Origin: Fimbriimonas ginsengisoli Gsoil 348
GTDB taxonomy: Bacteria > Armatimonadota > Fimbriimonadia > Fimbriimonadales > Fimbriimonadaceae
Assembly (NCBI GenBank): GCA_945881865.1
Contig: CAMCVK010000014.1
Coordinates: 1-64,000, forward strand
DNA length: 64,000 nucleotides
Reading direction: 5' to 3'
Shown here piece by piece: positions 15,793-24,305 of the stretch. The position numbers and the translations under genes are program-made. The notes under the pieces were generated by a model. The model made no database searches, was not told the DNA's origin, and was given only the letters and a program-made list of their open reading frames with translations. Position 1 is the stretch's first letter. The number at the start of each line of letters is the position of its first letter.

Positions 15793-15906
15793 TCAGAGCA
15801 ATGGGCGGATGCGGATTTCCACTTCGGCGTTTGACCGCACCGTAATGGCCGTGATGCACGGGTAATCGGAAGGCAACCGGTTCGCCCGGAGCCAGCCGTC
15901 AATCAT
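15793..15906 (-). CDS. Possible 37-residue protein
   Basis: Minus-strand ORF beginning MIDGWLRANRLPSDYPCI and ending VEIRIRPLL, with a plausible helix-then-strands composition. Its ATG directly follows the right-hand 24-bp repeat, which would then be its promoter or operator. Too short to classify; could be chance. Confidence 0.35.
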   Translation of the reverse strand: MIDGWLRANRLPSDYPCITAITVRSNAEVEIRIRPLL

Positions 15907-15930
15907 CGGTAGGTTGCGGTAGACGCAGGT
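15907..15930 (+). repeat. 24-bp repeat flanking the antirepressor cassette (right copy)
   Basis: CGGTAGGTTGCGGTAGACGCAGGT, 22 of 24 positions identical to 14841-14864, in the same orientation 1,066 bp away. It lies immediately upstream of the 37-residue ORF on the minus strand. Confidence 0.7.
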
Positions 15931-15969
15931 CCCCTATCGCGGGCGGTCCTCTGTGTGATAGGGTGTCGA

Positions 15970-16212
15970 ATGCGAACCGTTTTCTCTCGATTGTTCCTCG
16001 CGCTTGCACTCTCGGCCACCATCGTCGCCCCATCGGTGGCGGTTCAGGAATCCCGCCGCCAAGACCCAACGGTCTACGGTACGAAAACCGGGTCCAAGTA
16101 CCACGCCGACGGGTGCCGCTACCTCCGGTCTTCGAAGATCGCCATGAAGCTTTCGGAGGCAAAGAAGCGCGGACTGACGGCATGCAGCAAGTGCCGCCCC
16201 GGAAAGGAGTAG
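15970..16212 (+). CDS. Small secreted protein with a Cys-containing Ada-like module
   Basis: An 80-residue protein with a clear signal peptide (MRTVFSRLFLALALSATIV...). A compact domain GTKTGSKYHADGCRYLRSS...AKKRGLTACSKCRP follows. The His/Cys spacing (H..GC ... AC..C) resembles the Ada-type metal-binding module found at the ends of secreted nucleases and in short exported proteins. It stands alone on plus beside a minus-strand membrane gene and looks like lysogen cargo that acts outside the cell. Start chosen at the ATG that opens the signal peptide. Confidence 0.6.
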   Translation: MRTVFSRLFLALALSATIVAPSVAVQESRRQDPTVYGTKTGSKYHADGCRYLRSSKIAMKLSEAKKRGLTACSKCRPGKE

Positions 16213-16213
16213 G

Positions 16214-16693
16214 TTAGCGGCTAGCGAAGTAGGCCTCGCAATACTTCATTGCGGGGTCGAAGACCGGGGAAATGTCTTTCCTCCAAACCTGAGTCGGGTG
16301 CTTGCGACCCAATCGACGGAGTTCGATCTCGTCGTCCGATAGTGCCCAGATTTCTTTGAGGTCCTGGTAAATGCCACGGGTTTTGGCAAGTCCACTCATC
16401 GCATAGAGTTTTTTTGGTGCTTCTCCGACGGCGATGACTACCTCATAGGGCGCGACGCAATTCACCTCCGCAGATTCAACGGTGAACGGCCATTTCTCGC
16501 CAAGCTCTGATCGTGTGATGGGGTAAGTCTTGGCTTGCTGGGGTGTGTTCGCTAACCTCACGACCGGAATGACCACGAACCATCCGATAATTCCGCAGAT
16601 CGTTCCGAAAAAAATAAACAACCCAATGTTGAAGTTGCGGCTGGCCCGAAGCACTTGCCTTGCGACTTCAGGGTCCATTTGGTTCGGCAGCAT
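16214..16693 (-). CDS. Membrane-anchored DUF2511-like protein
   Basis: A 159-residue protein with one N-terminal membrane helix (NIGLFIFFGTICGIIGWFVVI, about 23-43) and a periplasmic or outer domain YPITRSELGEKWPFTVESAEVNC...LYAMSGLAK. This resembles DUF2511 (E. coli YebY type). A paired C-terminal Cys (MKYCEAYF) fits a disulphide with the first. The ATG at 16693 follows a TATCGT box by 6 nt. It lies divergent to the tape measure gene and looks like lysogenic-conversion cargo, possibly superinfection exclusion, which is inference. Confidence 0.6.
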   Translation of the reverse strand: MLPNQMDPEVARQVLRASRNFNIGLFIFFGTICGIIGWFVVIPVVRLANTPQQAKTYPITRSELGEKWPFTVESAEVNCVAPYEVVIAVGEAPKKLYAMSGLAKTRGIYQDLKEIWALSDDEIELRRLGRKHPTQVWRKDISPVFDPAMKYCEAYFASR

Positions 16694-16708
16694 GGACCTA
16701 CGATACCA

Positions 16709-16725
16709 AACGCGTAACCGGCAGG
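16709..16725 (+). promoter_or_regulatory. Late-module start element before the tape measure gene
   Basis: AACGCGTAACCGGCAGG sits directly before a GTG. The GTAACC core is 6 nt from the start. This decides the tape measure start, because the frame is also open further upstream. Confidence 0.65.
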
Positions 16726-19700
16726 GTGAGAATCGGCCTACTTGAACTGCTGATCGACGTGAAAGCCGATGCGGCGAAGACGACGCTCTCCATGATGGAG
16801 CGGACGGTGAAGAGCGTTCAAGCCAAGATGGGCGCGGAAGCCGAGAAGATCGCGTCATCGGTCACCAACGCAGGCGAAAAGGCGGCGAAGGTTCAGAAGG
16901 CCACAATGTCGCAGGTCAAGGCCGCAAACGCGGCGGCGGCTTCCCAGATTGAATCCCTAAACCAGGTTCTCGGCACGGGCCTCCGGCAGACGAAAGCGGC
17001 GGCAGCGGCCTATGAGACGATGGCGGGTTCTCTGAAGCACGCCTCTGCCGAGAGCAAGGCGATGGTCGTGCAACTGGCCAAGCAAGCGGACAAGATGGAA
17101 TCGGCCAAGGCGAAGACCGAGCAGTTCGGCCAGTCGCTGAAACTGGCGGCCGGCGTCGCTGTGGCGGGGCTGGGGGCGGGGCTCCTGAAGTCAATTCAGT
17201 CGGCGGGCAACTTCGAGCAGCAGTTAAACGTTCTCGGTGCCAAGGTGCATGCATCAAAGGAGCAACTTGCAGAACTTTCCACGTTCGCGGAGAAGCTCGG
17301 CAACGACCCTCTGCTTCCGAAGGTGGACTCCACGGACGCCTTGCTGGCGATGGACACCCTCGTCAAGAAGGGTTTCTCCCTTGAGCAGGCGATGGCATCG
17401 GCGCGGGGTGCGTTGCAACTCGGCATCGCCACGAACTCCGGGTTTGCCGAATCGGCCACGCTGATGAACAACACGCTCGATACCTTCGGGCTGAAGGCGA
17501 GCGAGTCGGGCCGGGTGGCGGACCTGATGGTCAACGTGTTCAACAAGGGCGGAATCGACCTGAATACGTTCAGTGGCTACCTTCAGCAGGTCGGTGCGTC
17601 GGCCAAGCTCTCTGGCCAGTCGATGGAAGAGGTGGCGGCGGCGGCGATTGTGTTCGCGAAAGCGGGTCTCGAAGGTTCGGACGCAGGTACGTCATTGAAG
17701 ACCGCATTCAGCCGGCTGCAGGCCCCGGCGACCGAATCGGCGGCGAAGCTCATTGAGAACCTCGGCCTCAAGACGGAGGATTCGGCTGGGAACCTGCTCG
17801 ATCTTAGTGATGTAGTGGACCAACTCGCAAAACGCCTCAAAGGGTTGCCAGAGGCGGGGGTGAAAAGGATCCTCGTCGCGCTCGGCGGGTCCGACGCGGA
17901 GCGGGCTCTCGGCCTGCTAATTCAGAACAACAAGCAGCTCCAAGAGCAGGTCAAGAATATCGCTGGGGTTGGTGAGGCGGCGCGGATGACGGAGGCGCAG
18001 TCCAAGGGTCTGAACGGCAAGGTAGAGGCGTTCAATTCGACGATTCAAACGCTGTCAAAGAGCATCGGCGATGAGTTCCTGCCCGAAGCGACGGAGATGG
18101 TGGAGTGGGCTCAGAAAGCGTTAGACGAATTCAGCTCGCTCGACAAAGAGACAAAGCAAGGCTACATTCGTACGTTGGGGAACGTAGCGGTGGCGGGCAC
18201 CGTCATTTGGGGGCTTGCCAAGGTCGCGTCTGGAATCAAATTCTTGATTGATATGACGGCGGCTTTTAAGATCGCGCAGGGCACCAAGGCGGCGGCAAAC
18301 TTGGCCCTGGCCGGGTCTTACGGTGCGGTAGCCAAAGCTGCAGGCGCGGCGGCAATTGCGGAAGGGCGGGCTGCGGGTGTCGGCGGGGCGATGACGGGTG
18401 CAGGGCTGGTGAGTGCGGTACCTATGGGGGCTCTGGCGGTTGCGGCCGGTGCGTCGCTGTATGGAACGATTGGCCACGCAAGTTCGGTTGCATCCGGGGA
18501 TTGGTCCCCGGAGCGGTTCGAAAACAAGGAAAAAGCAAAGCAGTCTGGCCTGCAGGAGCGGCTCAAGAAAGCATATGCTGCAAAGCTGGCGGAAACGAAC
18601 GACTTTAAGCGAGCCCTTGAGGCGGTTCTCCGCGACCCCGCGAACCGGATCCAACCGGCTGGAATGCCGAAACTCACGGCCATGTCCTTAGGGCTCGCAA
18701 CTCGTGACGACGCTCTAAAAACACTTCTCCCTCTCCATTCAATGGCTGGTAAAGACCAGGTGCAGAGGCTCATTAACGATGCTCTCAAAAAGGCTGCGGA
18801 CCTTAAAGCGCAAGCGCAGGACAAGGGCGGCAATGGCAATACCATGCCCAACCTTGGAAAGGAAGATAAGCCGAAGGGCGGTCGCAAGAAGAAGGAAAAG
18901 GAGGTCAAGCCGTGGAACCCGCTGGCGGACGGCGACCTCTCCTTGATGGTCGGCTCCGGTGCCCTCATCCCGACGAAGTATATCGAGGAGGTTTACGCTT
19001 TCTTCAAGGCGATTGATGACGCGGTGCTGCGAAAGAAGCGAGAGATGGCGGCTTCCCTGGACCCACGGGCGCGGATCGCCGAGAAGATCGGGATCGACTT
19101 CAGCGACTATAAGCGGGCCATCGAAAGCGGCCCGGTGAAGCAGCAACTCGATTCGCTGTACCGGCAACTTCAGGACCAGGAAATTAACGCGCTGGTCGGT
19201 GCGAACAAGGGGAAGAAGACGGCGTGGGAGGGTGTGTTCCAGACCATTGCCGAGGCTAAGGTTGAATCCATTCGGAAGGCTAACGAAGAGTCCACGGCGC
19301 GGGTGAACGATGCCGTCGCGAACGCGGGCCCGTCGAAGTACGCCTCTTTGTGGAAGCAGGCGACGATTGGCCTCCGGATGTATGACGAGGAGCAGCGGCG
19401 GACCTTAGAGGACGTCGCGCGTCGGTTCGAGGGTGAGCGCATCGCCGAAGGGCTTCAGGCCCAGTTCGACGCCTACGCGAAGAAGATGGCCAAGGTCACG
19501 GAGCTTCGGCAGACGGTTGAAGGCGAGTTCATGGGCATGTTCGACAACCTCCTGAACAACGGCTTCAACAACTTCTTTGACAACGTTCTTCAGGGGTTCG
19601 AGAGCATGTTCGCCGACATCGCTAAGCAGATGATCCGGTCTCAGGTGAACAGCTGGGTGACCGGGCTTCTCGGCGGGGTCGGCGGCGGGTCGCCTGCGGG

Positions 19701-19974
19701 GGGTGGCTGGGACTTCGGCGCGTTGGTTGCCGGCTTCCGGGCGGATGGTGGGCCGGTCTCGGCGGGTCTTCCGTACGTCGTCGGCGAGCGCGGGCCGGAG
19801 ATCATGGTGCCGTCGCGGTCGGGGTCGGTGGTGCCGAACCACGAACTCGGCGGGCGGCAGGTCATCGTGAACGTCAACATCAGCACGTCCGACCTGGCGG
19901 GCATCCAGCGCAGCGGGCACCAGATCGCGACGGAAGTTGGTCGGCGGGTTGGAGACGCGGTTCGCCGGTCTTAG
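16726..19974 (+). CDS. Phage tail tape measure protein
   Basis: A 1,082-residue protein that sets tail length and is ejected with the DNA. The Ala/Lys-rich helical N-terminus is followed by the TIGR01760-type core (about 170-430): FEQQLNVLGAKVHASKEQLAELS, GATLMNNTLDTFGLKA-like and GGIDLNTFSGYLQQVGASAKLSGQS segments. Hydrophobic Ala/Gly-rich helices come at about 490-590, then a coiled coil and a Gly-rich end (FRADGGPVSAGLPYVVGERG), a signature of such proteins. The GTG start is fixed by the element 6 nt upstream. Unusually it lies upstream of the tail tube and chaperone genes instead of after them. Confidence 0.92.
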   Translation: MRIGLLELLIDVKADAAKTTLSMMERTVKSVQAKMGAEAEKIASSVTNAGEKAAKVQKATMSQVKAANAAAASQIESLNQVLGTGLRQTKAAAAAYETMAGSLKHASAESKAMVVQLAKQADKMESAKAKTEQFGQSLKLAAGVAVAGLGAGLLKSIQSAGNFEQQLNVLGAKVHASKEQLAELSTFAEKLGNDPLLPKVDSTDALLAMDTLVKKGFSLEQAMASARGALQLGIATNSGFAESATLMNNTLDTFGLKASESGRVADLMVNVFNKGGIDLNTFSGYLQQVGASAKLSGQSMEEVAAAAIVFAKAGLEGSDAGTSLKTAFSRLQAPATESAAKLIENLGLKTEDSAGNLLDLSDVVDQLAKRLKGLPEAGVKRILVALGGSDAERALGLLIQNNKQLQEQVKNIAGVGEAARMTEAQSKGLNGKVEAFNSTIQTLSKSIGDEFLPEATEMVEWAQKALDEFSSLDKETKQGYIRTLGNVAVAGTVIWGLAKVASGIKFLIDMTAAFKIAQGTKAAANLALAGSYGAVAKAAGAAAIAEGRAAGVGGAMTGAGLVSAVPMGALAVAAGASLYGTIGHASSVASGDWSPERFENKEKAKQSGLQERLKKAYAAKLAETNDFKRALEAVLRDPANRIQPAGMPKLTAMSLGLATRDDALKTLLPLHSMAGKDQVQRLINDALKKAADLKAQAQDKGGNGNTMPNLGKEDKPKGGRKKKEKEVKPWNPLADGDLSLMVGSGALIPTKYIEEVYAFFKAIDDAVLRKKREMAASLDPRARIAEKIGIDFSDYKRAIESGPVKQQLDSLYRQLQDQEINALVGANKGKKTAWEGVFQTIAEAKVESIRKANEESTARVNDAVANAGPSKYASLWKQATIGLRMYDEEQRRTLEDVARRFEGERIAEGLQAQFDAYAKKMAKVTELRQTVEGEFMGMFDNLLNNGFNNFFDNVLQGFESMFADIAKQMIRSQVNSWVTGLLGGVGGGSPAGGGWDFGALVAGFRADGGPVSAGLPYVVGERGPEIMVPSRSGSVVPNHELGGRQVIVNVNISTSDLAGIQRSGHQIATEVGRRVGDAVRRS

Positions 19975-20078
19975 GTGGCTTCCGCAGGCGGCGTCAACTC
20001 ATCAAAAACGCTCGCCTTCTTGTTCGCATCCATGCGTTCGAGGGGTGAAGAAGGGCCCCGACGGAAACCATCAGCCGA

Positions 20079-20095
20079 TTACGTAAGCGGCAGTG
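20079..20095 (+). promoter_or_regulatory. Late-module start element before 20096
   Basis: TTACGTAAGCGGCAGTG directly before ATG; the GTAAGC core is 7 nt from it. The rest of the 120-nt spacer after the tape measure gene shows no gene. Confidence 0.65.
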
Positions 20096-20569
20096 ATGGA
20101 ACTGGCAAAGTATTTGGACCTGCGCGACGCGTTGGTTTACGGGCGCGGAAGCGTAGTGGTTGAGTTCAATGGCCGAACGGCTTCGACCTTGGATGAGTTG
20201 AACTTCATTGCGGCCGCAGAGCGGCTTTCGATCTCGCGAGATGAGGCGGATGCCCACTCGCTCCTTTTCGGTGAGTTCGATGCGGCGATTGTCCGCGAGC
20301 CGGAAGTGCCGACGACGCCGGTTCCGGTTGCAGTGGTCGGCTATGATGCGGCTGTCGGCCCTGATGTCACAGTCACGGTTCCATTGGACGATGCTCCGCC
20401 TGTTGCGGACGAGGCGGCTGTTGCCGACGTTGCAGATGATGTTCCTCCTGTGGATGCTGCGGTTGCTTCGGGCGATGCACCTGTCGCGGATGTCCCGGTT
20501 GTGGAAGATGCTCCTCCGGCAGGCGTTCCTGCGGACGTCACCCCGGAAAAGCCTAAGAAGGGTAAGTAA
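20096..20569 (+). CDS. Hypothetical protein with an acidic Ala/Pro/Val/Asp-rich tail
   Basis: A 157-residue protein. The first 65 residues look globular (MELAKYLDLRDALVYGRGSVVVEFNGRTAS in part). The remainder is low-complexity Ala/Pro/Val/Asp repeats (such as APVADVPVVEDAPPAG) ending PKKGK. Such tails are seen in phage structural or connector proteins in which a small folded domain carries a flexible arm. It lies between the tape measure and a connector-like gene, 3 nt apart from the latter. Function unknown. Confidence 0.55.
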   Translation: MELAKYLDLRDALVYGRGSVVVEFNGRTASTLDELNFIAAAERLSISRDEADAHSLLFGEFDAAIVREPEVPTTPVPVAVVGYDAAVGPDVTVTVPLDDAPPVADEAAVADVADDVPPVDAAVASGDAPVADVPVVEDAPPAGVPADVTPEKPKKGK

Positions 20570-20572
20570 AGC

Positions 20573-20950
20573 ATGGCGACGACCTACGATCCCAACCTTG
20601 CAACGTTGCGCGACAAGGCCCGGCTCTCGCTGGGTGACACGGGTGCGTTGCTGGATGAGGCAGGGGCGGCGGTTTGGTTCCTGCCAAACGAAACCCTGGA
20701 CGCGCTCATCGAGGACTGTGGGTACAACGAAGGGGTCGCGCGGGCTGCCGACGCCCTCGCCGTTCGGTTCTCCCAGGACCCCGACGTCTACGAAGAGGGC
20801 AAGGGCTCTCGAGTGGAATGGAAGAGCCGCATCGTCGCCCTTCGCGACCTGGCCAGGCAGCTTCGAACCCAGCAGGAAGCCCCGGTCATCGCGGGATCGG
20901 CGTACAACGCTGGGCAGCTGAAAGGACCGGATACTTCCGGGCTTTGGTAG
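20573..20950 (+). CDS. Putative head-tail connector protein
   Basis: A 125-residue helical protein (LATLRDKARLSLGDTG..., NETLDALIEDCGYNEGVARAADALAVRF). Size and pattern fit the gp6/gp15-like adaptors that sit under the portal in siphophages. It follows the previous gene by 3 nt. The call rests on general resemblance and neighbourhood, since the tail-completion genes follow immediately, convergent. Confidence 0.5.
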   Translation: MATTYDPNLATLRDKARLSLGDTGALLDEAGAAVWFLPNETLDALIEDCGYNEGVARAADALAVRFSQDPDVYEEGKGSRVEWKSRIVALRDLARQLRTQQEAPVIAGSAYNAGQLKGPDTSGLW

Positions 20951-21373
20951 CTACTTGATGAAGTCGGCGGCGACCTTCGCCGCGATCTCTTCGGCTTCTG
21001 CCTTGATCGTCTCGGTGGCGGGAATCAGGAACGGTTGCGCCGGCGAGATCTCGGTCCCGAATTCGACATGGGCGGCGTACTCCATCGCGAACGCCACGCG
21101 GGCCTGGCCGGGCTCAAGTTCTGAACCGGCATCGGCCACGATCGCAAACGGGTTCTTGCCCATGGCTTCGGCGATGGCGGCATTGCGCTGGGTGTCCCGG
21201 TTCGTTTCCAAGTAGCCCGAGTTCTTGAGTGCACCGGTATCCACGGGCGTGTTGCTCATCGCTTCGGCGAGAATCTCGGTGCCGAGGACTCGCGTGATTC
21301 GGTCTTGCAGTTTCGGGACCAGGGACTGCACCAATTTAAGCCCCGAGACGTCGAGCTTGGCGTACTTGCTCAC
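20951..21373 (-). CDS. HK97 gp10-like tail-completion protein
   Basis: A 140-residue protein with the HK97 gp10 family pattern. Near the centre is EAMSNTPVDTGALKNSGYLE, and toward the end AMEYAAHVEFGTEISPAQPFLIPA. These proteins complete the head-tail joint of long-tailed phages. It is the last gene of a three-gene minus-strand module, overlapping the previous gene by 4 nt. Its stop is adjacent to the convergent connector gene stop. Confidence 0.82.
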   Translation of the reverse strand: MSKYAKLDVSGLKLVQSLVPKLQDRITRVLGTEILAEAMSNTPVDTGALKNSGYLETNRDTQRNAAIAEAMGKNPFAIVADAGSELEPGQARVAFAMEYAAHVEFGTEISPAQPFLIPATETIKAEAEEIAAKVAADFIK

Positions 21374-21786
21374 GCGGACCCACGCGCGCGGATCCGGTAG
21401 ATGCCGCCGAGCTGCTGGTAGATTTGCCCCGTTTTCTCCGATCTAGCGGGCATCCGGAAGATCGAATCCCGGTAGCAACTGAAGACATGGCCATAGGCGT
21501 TCGTCTCGCGGGTTTTCTGAAGGGCCTGGTGGATCAGGCGTGATAGGTCGGCGACCGGCTGGATGTTTTCACCCACCGCCACGCCGACGACCTTCACGAT
21601 GAACGTCGTGTAGACCGGGTTGATGCCGTCCGTCGTGAGGTCCCGGGCGGAAAGGACTTCGTAGATAATGTTTCGCTCGGTGCCGAGCTGGATGGGCACC
21701 GGGCCAGGCGCAACTCGAACGCCCGACGGGGCGACGGCCCTGAGCCTCGTGTTGAGAAACGACTCCATGGCTTCGAGGTCTTTCAT
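21370..21786 (-). CDS. Putative tail terminator / minor tail protein
   Basis: A 138-residue alpha/beta protein (MKDLEAMESFLNTRL..., IIYEVLSARDLTTDGINP, GIYRIRARGSA). Its size and position between a head-tail joining protein and a gp10-like protein match tail terminators of the gpU/DUF3168 kind. Overlaps both neighbours by 4 nt, so it is co-translated. Confidence 0.55.
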   Translation of the reverse strand: MKDLEAMESFLNTRLRAVAPSGVRVAPGPVPIQLGTERNIIYEVLSARDLTTDGINPVYTTFIVKVVGVAVGENIQPVADLSRLIHQALQKTRETNAYGHVFSCYRDSIFRMPARSEKTGQIYQQLGGIYRIRARGSA

Positions 21787-22154
21787 GTTTGCACCATTGC
21801 GATGAGAACCGCGCTGTTAATCCGGCCGCTAAGGGGTGGTGCCTGGAGTACCCCGACGACTTCGAACGCTTGGCTATCGGCGTTTCTGCGGATGAGCTCG
21901 CCCACGGTTAGCGAGACGTTGTTGCGAGTCGTTAGGACGTAGACGGTGCGGCCGTGGACCCTGCTGGCAAGTTGCTCATCGTCGTCCATGTGGACCGCAA
22001 GCGACGCGCGAAAAGGGGTGCCGGTTGCCGTGTAGCTTCGATCATCGCCGAACGCGCCGGCGGTGACGGTGAGCGCCAGGAGTTGGAACTCGCCCGCAAT
22101 CAGCTCACCTTTCACGGTTCGGTTCGCAGCAGCGAGAGAGGCCTTCGAGAGCAT
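21783..22154 (-). CDS. Putative head-tail joining protein
   Basis: A 123-residue beta-rich protein (MLSKASLAAANRTV..., FRASLAVHMDDDEQLASRV, TVYVLTTRNNVSLTVGEL). Such small proteins with a strand-rich middle, placed at the head of a gp10/terminator module, act as head-closure or stopper proteins. I start it at ATG 22154, which lies 6 nt after a GTAAAA core on the minus strand of the shared palindrome; longer in-frame starts overlap the divergent gene. Confidence 0.55.
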   Translation of the reverse strand: MLSKASLAAANRTVKGELIAGEFQLLALTVTAGAFGDDRSYTATGTPFRASLAVHMDDDEQLASRVHGRTVYVLTTRNNVSLTVGELIRRNADSQAFEVVGVLQAPPLSGRINSAVLIAMVQT

Positions 22155-22182
22155 GGGGCCTTTTACGCGCGTAAGCGGCAAG
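22155..22182. promoter_or_regulatory. Bidirectional late-module element (head-completion module / tail tube)
   Basis: The perfect palindrome TTACGCGCGTAA (22163-22174) lies between divergent genes. On plus, GTAAGCGGCAAG runs straight into GTG 22183. On minus, GTAAAAGGCCCC runs straight into ATG 22154. Both cores are 6 nt from their start codons. This is the clearest case for a two-way element that defines both starts. Confidence 0.7.
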
Positions 22183-23985
22183 GTGGAAACCACCTACTTC
22201 GCGCCAACGGCGCTCATGTCGGCCATGGGCTGGCTTGGCGCGGCAAACGCGATCTCTATGGGCGGCGGGGTTGCCCAGCGCGACAGCGGCAACGGCTGGC
22301 TGATTCTCGGCGGCTTCAGCCATGACATGATTCCGTCGACTCACATCATTCGCGGAATCGAGATCCTCCTGAACGTCGGTACCACCACTGTCGTCTTCCC
22401 AACGCCCGGCGAAACGGAGTGGCGGATCCAGGGCGGATTGTCGATCGACGGTTCCACCCTCATTTCTGCCAAGCGCGTGGTCGAGGATTTGCAGTACGAA
22501 CCGTCGGCCAGCGCGATGGGTGGGCCGTCCGACCTTTGGGGGCGATCATGGACGCCGGCGGAGGTGAATTCGAGTTCGTTTTCGCTGATGGTTCGGCAGC
22601 CGCCGCTCTCGGATTACGCGGACGAGGACCAAGAAAACGACCGCATTGTTGACTTCGCGTATGTGGTTTTGTACCACGAAGAGGCTTCGGGGGCGGAAAT
22701 TATGGCAGAAAGACAGAAAGCCCTCCAGGGCATTTACATCGGCGGGGAGACGACGCTGGGCACTGAAGTGGCGGCGACTCACAACATCAAGGGAGTCAAC
22801 GTAAAGCTTGATCCCAACGTTGAACTCGATGAGTTTCGAACCGACGGCGACACCTTCGCGCGTAAGTCGGTGCTGAACCGCGAGTGGGCGACGGTCTCCG
22901 CTGACGGCAAGCCGGACTATAACGAGATCGGTTGGCTGCTGGCCAGCGTCATCGGTAAGCCGGTCACCCAGCTCGTGACCACCGGGGCCTATCGCCACAC
23001 GTTCACGTTGCGGACTCGGAGCTATCACGACCCTCGCGGCTACACGATCTGGAAGGGCGACGACACCGGCCGCGAGAAGACGAACCATGTTCTCTTCTCT
23101 GAGTTCGCCCAGTCGATCAAGCGCAGCGCAGATGCGGTGACAGCGGCGGGCTTTGGGACGGCGCTGCAAATCAACCCTTCGGCTCCGACGGGTGCGAACG
23201 AAGTCCAGACGTTGACCATCGGCGGGTCTCCTACCGGCGGCACCTATAAGCTTTCGTTCAAGGGCGCTCGCACCACGGCGCTGGCTTACAACGCGGCAAA
23301 TACGGCGATTCAGACGGCCCTGCAGGCATTGGTCCCCGTCGGTGCTGGCAACCTGCTCGTTACCGGCAGCGGTCCGTTCGTCATCACGGCGGCGAGTGCC
23401 CTCGCTGGCCAGCTTTTGGACCTGATCGAAGCGGTTGAGGTTGCTCTCACCGGCGGCACGTCCCCGACGGCGACCGTTACGAAGACGACCAAGGGCGGAT
23501 TCTCGGAATATGACCTTGTGCCTATCGAGCCGGGCGACTGGAGTGTCTTCTACGCCACCACGCTCGCCGGGCTTGCGGCTGGGCAGCTGACTCGCTCGTT
23601 TGGTAGCGACTTCGATGTCAAGGACCGCTACAAGCCGGTCTGGGCCGAAGATCGTTCGAAGCCATCGTACGTCGCTCACGTCGAGTCTGAAGCGTCGGCG
23701 ATGGTAAAGCTCACGCTTGAAGCGGACGCGGCCGGCATGGGCTATCTGACGAAGGCGCGCGCCGGTGAGATGGGCTTCCTGAAGCTTGACGCCGTCGGTC
23801 CTGAAGTGGTCTCCGGGGTCGATTACGCCATGTCGATCACTCAGTTCGGGGAGGTTTCGGCCATTGGTTCGTTCGGCGACGAAGAGGGCGTCTACACCCT
23901 TGAGTGCGACCACAGCGCGCGGTTTGATCCGACCTGGGGCCGAACGCTGGAGATCGTTCTCGTGAACAAGGTGGCGAGCTACTAA
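22183..23985 (+). CDS. Tail tube protein fused to an N-terminal beta-sandwich-like domain
   Basis: A single 600-residue frame with two parts. Residues 1-172 are beta-rich and end in a pattern (SWTPAEVNSSSFSLMV ... VDFAYVVLYHEE) that I associate with beta-sandwich modules of phage structural proteins. From residue 174 (MAERQKALQGIYIGGETTLGTE) it looks like a major tail tube protein, with an inserted Ig-like segment (VQTLTIGGSPTGGTYKLSF). An in-frame ATG at 22702 has a fair Shine-Dalgarno (GGCGGA), so a separate 427-residue tube protein may also be made. Context: the tail chaperone genes follow, overlapping by 1 nt. Confidence 0.7.
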   Translation: METTYFAPTALMSAMGWLGAANAISMGGGVAQRDSGNGWLILGGFSHDMIPSTHIIRGIEILLNVGTTTVVFPTPGETEWRIQGGLSIDGSTLISAKRVVEDLQYEPSASAMGGPSDLWGRSWTPAEVNSSSFSLMVRQPPLSDYADEDQENDRIVDFAYVVLYHEEASGAEIMAERQKALQGIYIGGETTLGTEVAATHNIKGVNVKLDPNVELDEFRTDGDTFARKSVLNREWATVSADGKPDYNEIGWLLASVIGKPVTQLVTTGAYRHTFTLRTRSYHDPRGYTIWKGDDTGREKTNHVLFSEFAQSIKRSADAVTAAGFGTALQINPSAPTGANEVQTLTIGGSPTGGTYKLSFKGARTTALAYNAANTAIQTALQALVPVGAGNLLVTGSGPFVITAASALAGQLLDLIEAVEVALTGGTSPTATVTKTTKGGFSEYDLVPIEPGDWSVFYATTLAGLAAGQLTRSFGSDFDVKDRYKPVWAEDRSKPSYVAHVESEASAMVKLTLEADAAGMGYLTKARAGEMGFLKLDAVGPEVVSGVDYAMSITQFGEVSAIGSFGDEEGVYTLECDHSARFDPTWGRTLEIVLVNKVASY

Positions 23986-24305
23986 TGCGAACCGGTGATT
24001 TCTTCGACCGCGTTGACCTTGCGGTCTCCGTTGGCAAGGGCGTGATCAATATCGAGTTCATCCCGGACTTCCTGTCCGGGAACGACCTGGTGCGCATCGC
24101 GGATATCGACAAGCTGTCCGCCGGTGACCAGGCCCGCATCAACGCCGAGTTGCTCGTGCGTGCTGACCTGAGTTGGGATCTTGAGGACAATGCCGGCGTC
24201 GCCATTCCGGTGAATGCCGAGTCGCTGATGGCGGTCGATCTGAAGTTCCTTCGTCCCGTCCTGACGGCGATGATGGAATACTCGGCCCCAAAAGCGGAGA
24301 ACTAG
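23985..24305 (+). CDS. Tail assembly chaperone (gpG-like), zero-frame product
   Basis: A 106-residue protein directly after the tail tube gene (TAATG overlap), the normal place of the lambda gpG-type chaperone that coats the tape measure during tail assembly. Near its 3' end the zero frame reads GCC CCA AAA GCG, which contains the slippery heptamer CCCAAAA. Most ribosomes would stop at the TAG 12 nt later and give this product. Confidence 0.72.
   Translation: MRTGDFFDRVDLAVSVGKGVINIEFIPDFLSGNDLVRIADIDKLSAGDQARINAELLVRADLSWDLEDNAGVAIPVNAESLMAVDLKFLRPVLTAMMEYSAPKAEN

Noticed and set aside
22546-23913. Minus-strand open frame of 455 codons opposite the tail tube gene
   Set aside because: Arg-rich, low-plausibility protein lying entirely within the plus-strand tail gene, which has the start element and family resemblance. 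It is a shadow of high-GC coding DNA.
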